Below are positions 60,586 through 64,000 of a stretch of 64,000 bases of DNA, in pieces. Below the pieces are notes generated by a model. That model was not told the origin of the DNA, searched no databases, and worked only from the letters and a program-made list of their open reading frames with translations. Each line of letters opens with the position of its first letter. Within the stretch, counting starts at the first letter, position 1. The position numbers and the translations under genes are program-made. Source of the DNA: Trema orientale (taxonomy: Eukaryota > Streptophyta > Magnoliopsida > Rosales > Cannabaceae); NCBI GenBank assembly GCA_002914845.1, contig JXTC01000201.1, positions 200,341 to 264,340 on the forward strand, in the 5' to 3' direction.

Positions 60586-60625
60586 ATCCCCTCCTCCTTA
60601 TAAAAATTTCGTCCTCGAAATTCGC

Positions 60626-61801
60626 TTAGCCAAATATTTCTGGATACTTGATTCTCATTTCATCCTCTCGCTCCCAAGTCGCTTCTTGTACTGCAAAATT
60701 CCTCCACAAGACTTTAACTAGTGGAATTTTCTTGTTTCTCAATTCTTTCTCTCTTCTGTCAAGTATCTGTACTAGTTGTTCCTCATATGTCAAATCTCGA
60801 TTCAGTTCTAGTGGCTCATAGCTCAATAGATGAGAGGGGTCTGAAATGTACTTCCTCAATAAAGAGATGTGGAAGACATTGTGCACGCTCGACAATGACG
60901 GGGGTAAAGCAAGTCTATAAGCTACATTTCCAACCCTTTCAAGGATCTCAAAAGGTCCAATAAATCTGGGACTCAACTTTCCTTTCTTTCCAAATCTCAT
61001 CACCCCTTTCATTGGTGCTACTTTTAAAAATACCATATCTCCTACATTGAATTCTACATCTTTTCGCATTGGATCAACATATTTCTTCTGTCGACTCTGT
61101 GAAGCAAGCATTCTTTTTCTTATCTTTTCTAATGCCTCAATGGTTTCTTTGACTAACTCTGGGCTGAGATATTTCTTTTCTCCCATTTCATCCCAATGGA
61201 TTGGAGATCGACACTTTCTGCCATATAACATTTCATACGGAGCTACACCAATTGTTGCTTGATAAGTGTTATTATAGGCAAACTCAACCAATGGCAGGTA
61301 TTTACTCCACGATCCTTGGAAATCTAAAACACATGCTCTTAACATATCTTCCAAAGTCTGAATTGTCCTTTCTGTCTGTCTATCTATTGGAGGGTAAAAA
61401 GCTGTACTGAACTTCAATCTGGTTCCCATGGCCTTCTGCAAACTCTCCCAAAACTTTGAAGTGAATCGCGGATCCCGATCTGAAATAATTGAAACTGGTA
61501 CACTATGCAATCTTACAATTTCTTGAATAAACATTTCTGCAAACTGATCCATAGTGTAGGTCATGCATACAGGAAGGAAGTGTGCTGACTTTGTGTATCT
61601 GTCTACTATAACCCAAATGGCATTGTGCTGTTTCGAAGTTCTCGGTAATCCAACTACAAAATCTATAGTAATTTCTTCCCATTTTTATTCCGGAATCTGC
61701 AGTGGCTGTAATAGACCAGCGGGTCATTGGTGTTCAGCTTTAATCTGTTGACATGTGAGACACTTGGCTACAAATTCTATGACGTCCTTTTTCATTCCAA
61801 G
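60626..61801 (-). pseudogene. Element C integrase and chromodomain
   Basis: A 312-codon frame (60626-61564) keeps IISDRDPRFTSKFW, the downstream Glu (ERTIQTLEDML) and a full Tekay-type chromodomain. Upstream, VWVIVDRY-type text (WVIVDRYTKSAHF) is followed by Cys instead of Arg in LPVC. Stops lie near 61686 (same codon as the B stop at 52860), 61725 and 61802. Confidence 0.88.
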
Positions 61802-63674
61802 CTACCAATAATGCATTCTCAAATCGTTATATATCTTTGTAGTTCCTAGGTGTAACGAATATGGCATAGTGTGAGCTTCTGCAAGGATTTTGTTCCTGAG
61901 TCCTTCATCATTTGGAACACATAATCTGTCTTTAAACTTCAAAGTCCCGTTAACTGAGATACTAAAATTTGTAGTCTTTCCATCTTCCACTTCACCCTTC
62001 TGTTTTATTAAGTATGGATCTGTAAGTTGACGCTGTTTAATTCTTTCTAGTAGTGTTGACTGTAATGTCATTGTTGCCAATTTGCCAGTGATTATCTCAA
62101 TTCGTGCTCTATATATATCTTCCTGAAGTGACTTTGCTAATTTCCTTAGAACTGATAAACTACTATGCGATTTTCTACTCAGTGCATCTGCCACGACATT
62201 TGCCTTTCCTGGATGATACAAAATCTCGCAATCATAATCCTTTACCAGTTCTAACCATCGTCTTTGTCTCATGTTTAATTCCTTTTGTGTGAAAAAGTAC
62301 TTGAGGCTGTTATGGTCAGTGTATATCTCACAATGTTCCCCATACAGATAGTGTCTCCAAATTTTGAGAGCAAATACCACTGCTGCTAACTCTAGGTCAT
62401 GAGTAGGATATTTCTGCTCGTAGTCTTTCAATTGTCTAGAGACATAGGCAACTACCTTACCATTCTGCATTAATACACACCCTAAACCTTGCTTTGAAGC
62501 ATCACTATAAATCACAAAGTTTCCTGATCCAGACGGAATAGTGAGTATTGGGGCTGAAATCAATCTTTGTTTTAATTCTTAAAAACTTTTCTTACAAGCC
62601 TCTGTCCATTCAAATTTCTGACTCTTTGGTGAGTTGTGTGAGAGGCGTCGCTATCCTAGAAAATCCCTCCATAAATCTCCTGTAGTAGCCTGCCAATCCC
62701 AGAAAACTTCGTATCTCAGAAGTATTATTTGGTCTCGACCACTGACTATTCGCTTCTATCTTTGTTGGATCCACTGAAATACCTTCACTAGAAACTATAT
62801 GACCCAAAAAGGCAACATCCTCAAGCCAGAATTCACACTTTTTAAACTTGGCATAAAGTTGCTTCTCTTTCAACTTCTGCAGTGTAAGTCTCAAGTGCTC
62901 TTCATGTTCATTTTTGGACCGTGAATAAACCAAGATGTCATCAATAAACACTATTATAAACTTTTTCAGATAATCTTTGAACACTCTATTCATCATATCC
63001 ATAAAGGCTGCTGGGGCGTTGGTCAATCCAAATGGCATTACCAAGAATTTATAGTGACCATAACGAGTCCGAAAGGCTATTTTTGGCACATCTTCTTCTC
63101 TAATTCTCAACTGATGGTATCCCGATCTCAAGTCAATCTTGAAAAATACGGCTGAACCCTGTAATTGGTCAAACAACTCGTCAATCCTAGGAAGTGGGTG
63201 CTTATTCTTGATTGTCACTTTATTCAACTCTCTATAATCAATACACATCCACAATGTACCATCTTTCTTCTTGACAAACAAAGCTGGAGCGCCCCATGGT
63301 GAATAGCTAGGTCTAATAAACTTTTTGTCAAAAAGTTCCTGTAATTGTGTCTTCAATTCTTTCAACTCTGCAGGTGCCATTCTATATGGTGCCTTCGATA
63401 TTGGTGTAGTACCAGGTAATAATTCAATAACAAACTCAATTTCTCTATCTGGTGGTAATCCTGGTAATTCTTCCGGAAAAACTTCTAAGAAATTTCTAAC
63501 TATTGGTACACCTTCGGGTCTCAATTGTTGTTCCATGGAAGTTTCTATTACATTTGCTAAATATCCTGAACAACCATTGTCTAACAATTTCTTCGCCTTC
63601 AAAGCAGAGATGATAGATACACTAGTTTTTGGTGGAGTACCAATGAAAATAAACTGATCCTCTTCAAAAGGTCA
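61802..63674 (-). pseudogene. Element C RT and RNase H
   Basis: RT (63602 down to 62610) has [23 protein letters not shown] and [14 protein letters not shown] 2-bp deletion near 62626, compared with B, shifts the frame just after RT. RNase H (62563-61802) follows with [16 protein letters not shown] stop near 62580 is a Gln codon in B. A stop at 63672 is an Arg codon in B. Confidence 0.9.
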
Positions 63675-64000
63675 GAAAATCACTCTTTTCTTTCCACAGT
63701 CAATAGTAGCATTATACTTGGAAAGCCAATCCATACCTAGTATTACCTCATATTCCTGCATTTCTAACAACACATGATCCACAAATAGCTCTCTATCATC
63801 TATCTGTAATGGAACTCTTTTTAGCCACTGATCTGAATATAATATTTCCCCTGATGGTAATGCTATACTGAATACTTCTGGTAACTGATCAGGGAGTCTA
63901 CCTAGTCTCCTCATATATGTCATGGATGCAAATGAATGTGTGGCACCAGAATCTATTAGTGCATGTGTAGGTATGTTAGCGATAAGAATCTCACCTGAAA
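63672..64000 (-). pseudogene. Element C protease (partial)
   Basis: [20 protein letters not shown], then [20 protein letters not shown] and [10 protein letters not shown], follow the active-site region, which reads on to the window end. Confidence 0.85.

Larger units (their letters stand above)
60586..64000 (-). mobile_element. Tekay/Del-like Ty3/gypsy element C (minus strand, runs off the right end)
   Basis: The polypurine tract, chromodomain, integrase, RNase H, RT and protease are the same family as element B and align almost throughout. The gag and 5' LTR lie beyond base 64000. Confidence 0.9.

Noticed and set aside
1-64000. tRNA or rRNA genes, CRISPR arrays, bacterial-style operons
   Set aside because: I saw no cloverleaf with A/B boxes outside the primer-site matches, no rRNA-like text, and no regularly spaced repeats with unique spacers. 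The DNA is plant nuclear.

Overview
The window reads as nuclear DNA of a dicot-like flowering plant. The sequence shows GT-AG introns of very unequal size, a high A+T background, poly(T)/poly(A) retroposon tails and several Ty3/gypsy LTR retrotransposons of plant type (Tekay/Del-like with tRNA-Met primer sites, one Athila-like with a tRNA-Asp-like site). I cannot name the species.

Only one host gene is supported, at 211-10143 on the + strand. It is the 3' part, 11 exons and about 545 codons, of a SART3/Prp24-type U4/U6 snRNP recycling factor, the family of Arabidopsis EMB140. It has HAT repeats, a basic NLS linker, one RRM and a C-terminal LSm-interaction peptide. Its N-terminal exons lie left of the window. 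Its introns hold an 884-bp hAT-like element with an 8-bp target duplication, a LINE 3' fragment, and a nearly perfect 104-bp inverted repeat.

From about 11.5 kb to the right end the window is repeats. A putative MITE (about 11.5-11.9 kb) is followed by a decayed 5.0-kb Ty3/gypsy element (A, 12092-17118, TSD GTATT). Next come a low-information stretch with small tandem duplications and a GTAAC-rich degenerate array (21.2-22.7 kb).

At 22856-43386 is a nested stack. A Tekay-like element (H) has a roughly 3.0-kb LTR that was split by an Athila-like element lacking reverse transcriptase (F, 24697-42074, TSD CTACT). F's own left LTR was split by another Tekay-like element on the minus strand (G, 25130-34574, TSD ACCAT). 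Just inside H lies a further Tekay-like element (D, from 43387, + strand), which runs into an N gap in its integrase at 49251.

Beyond the gap, minus-strand Tekay-like DNA forms LTR-internal-LTR-internal (elements B and C), with 2.5-kb LTRs that look very similar by eye. A single n at 57541 is flanked by a 1,612-bp direct duplication that looks like two contig ends that overlap but were not merged.

Most coding regions of the mobile elements carry stops or frameshifts. Many of the stops are what cytosine deamination would give. I did not find a convincing new biological system. The most informative signals are the datable nesting, the intronic hairpin, and the assembly joins.
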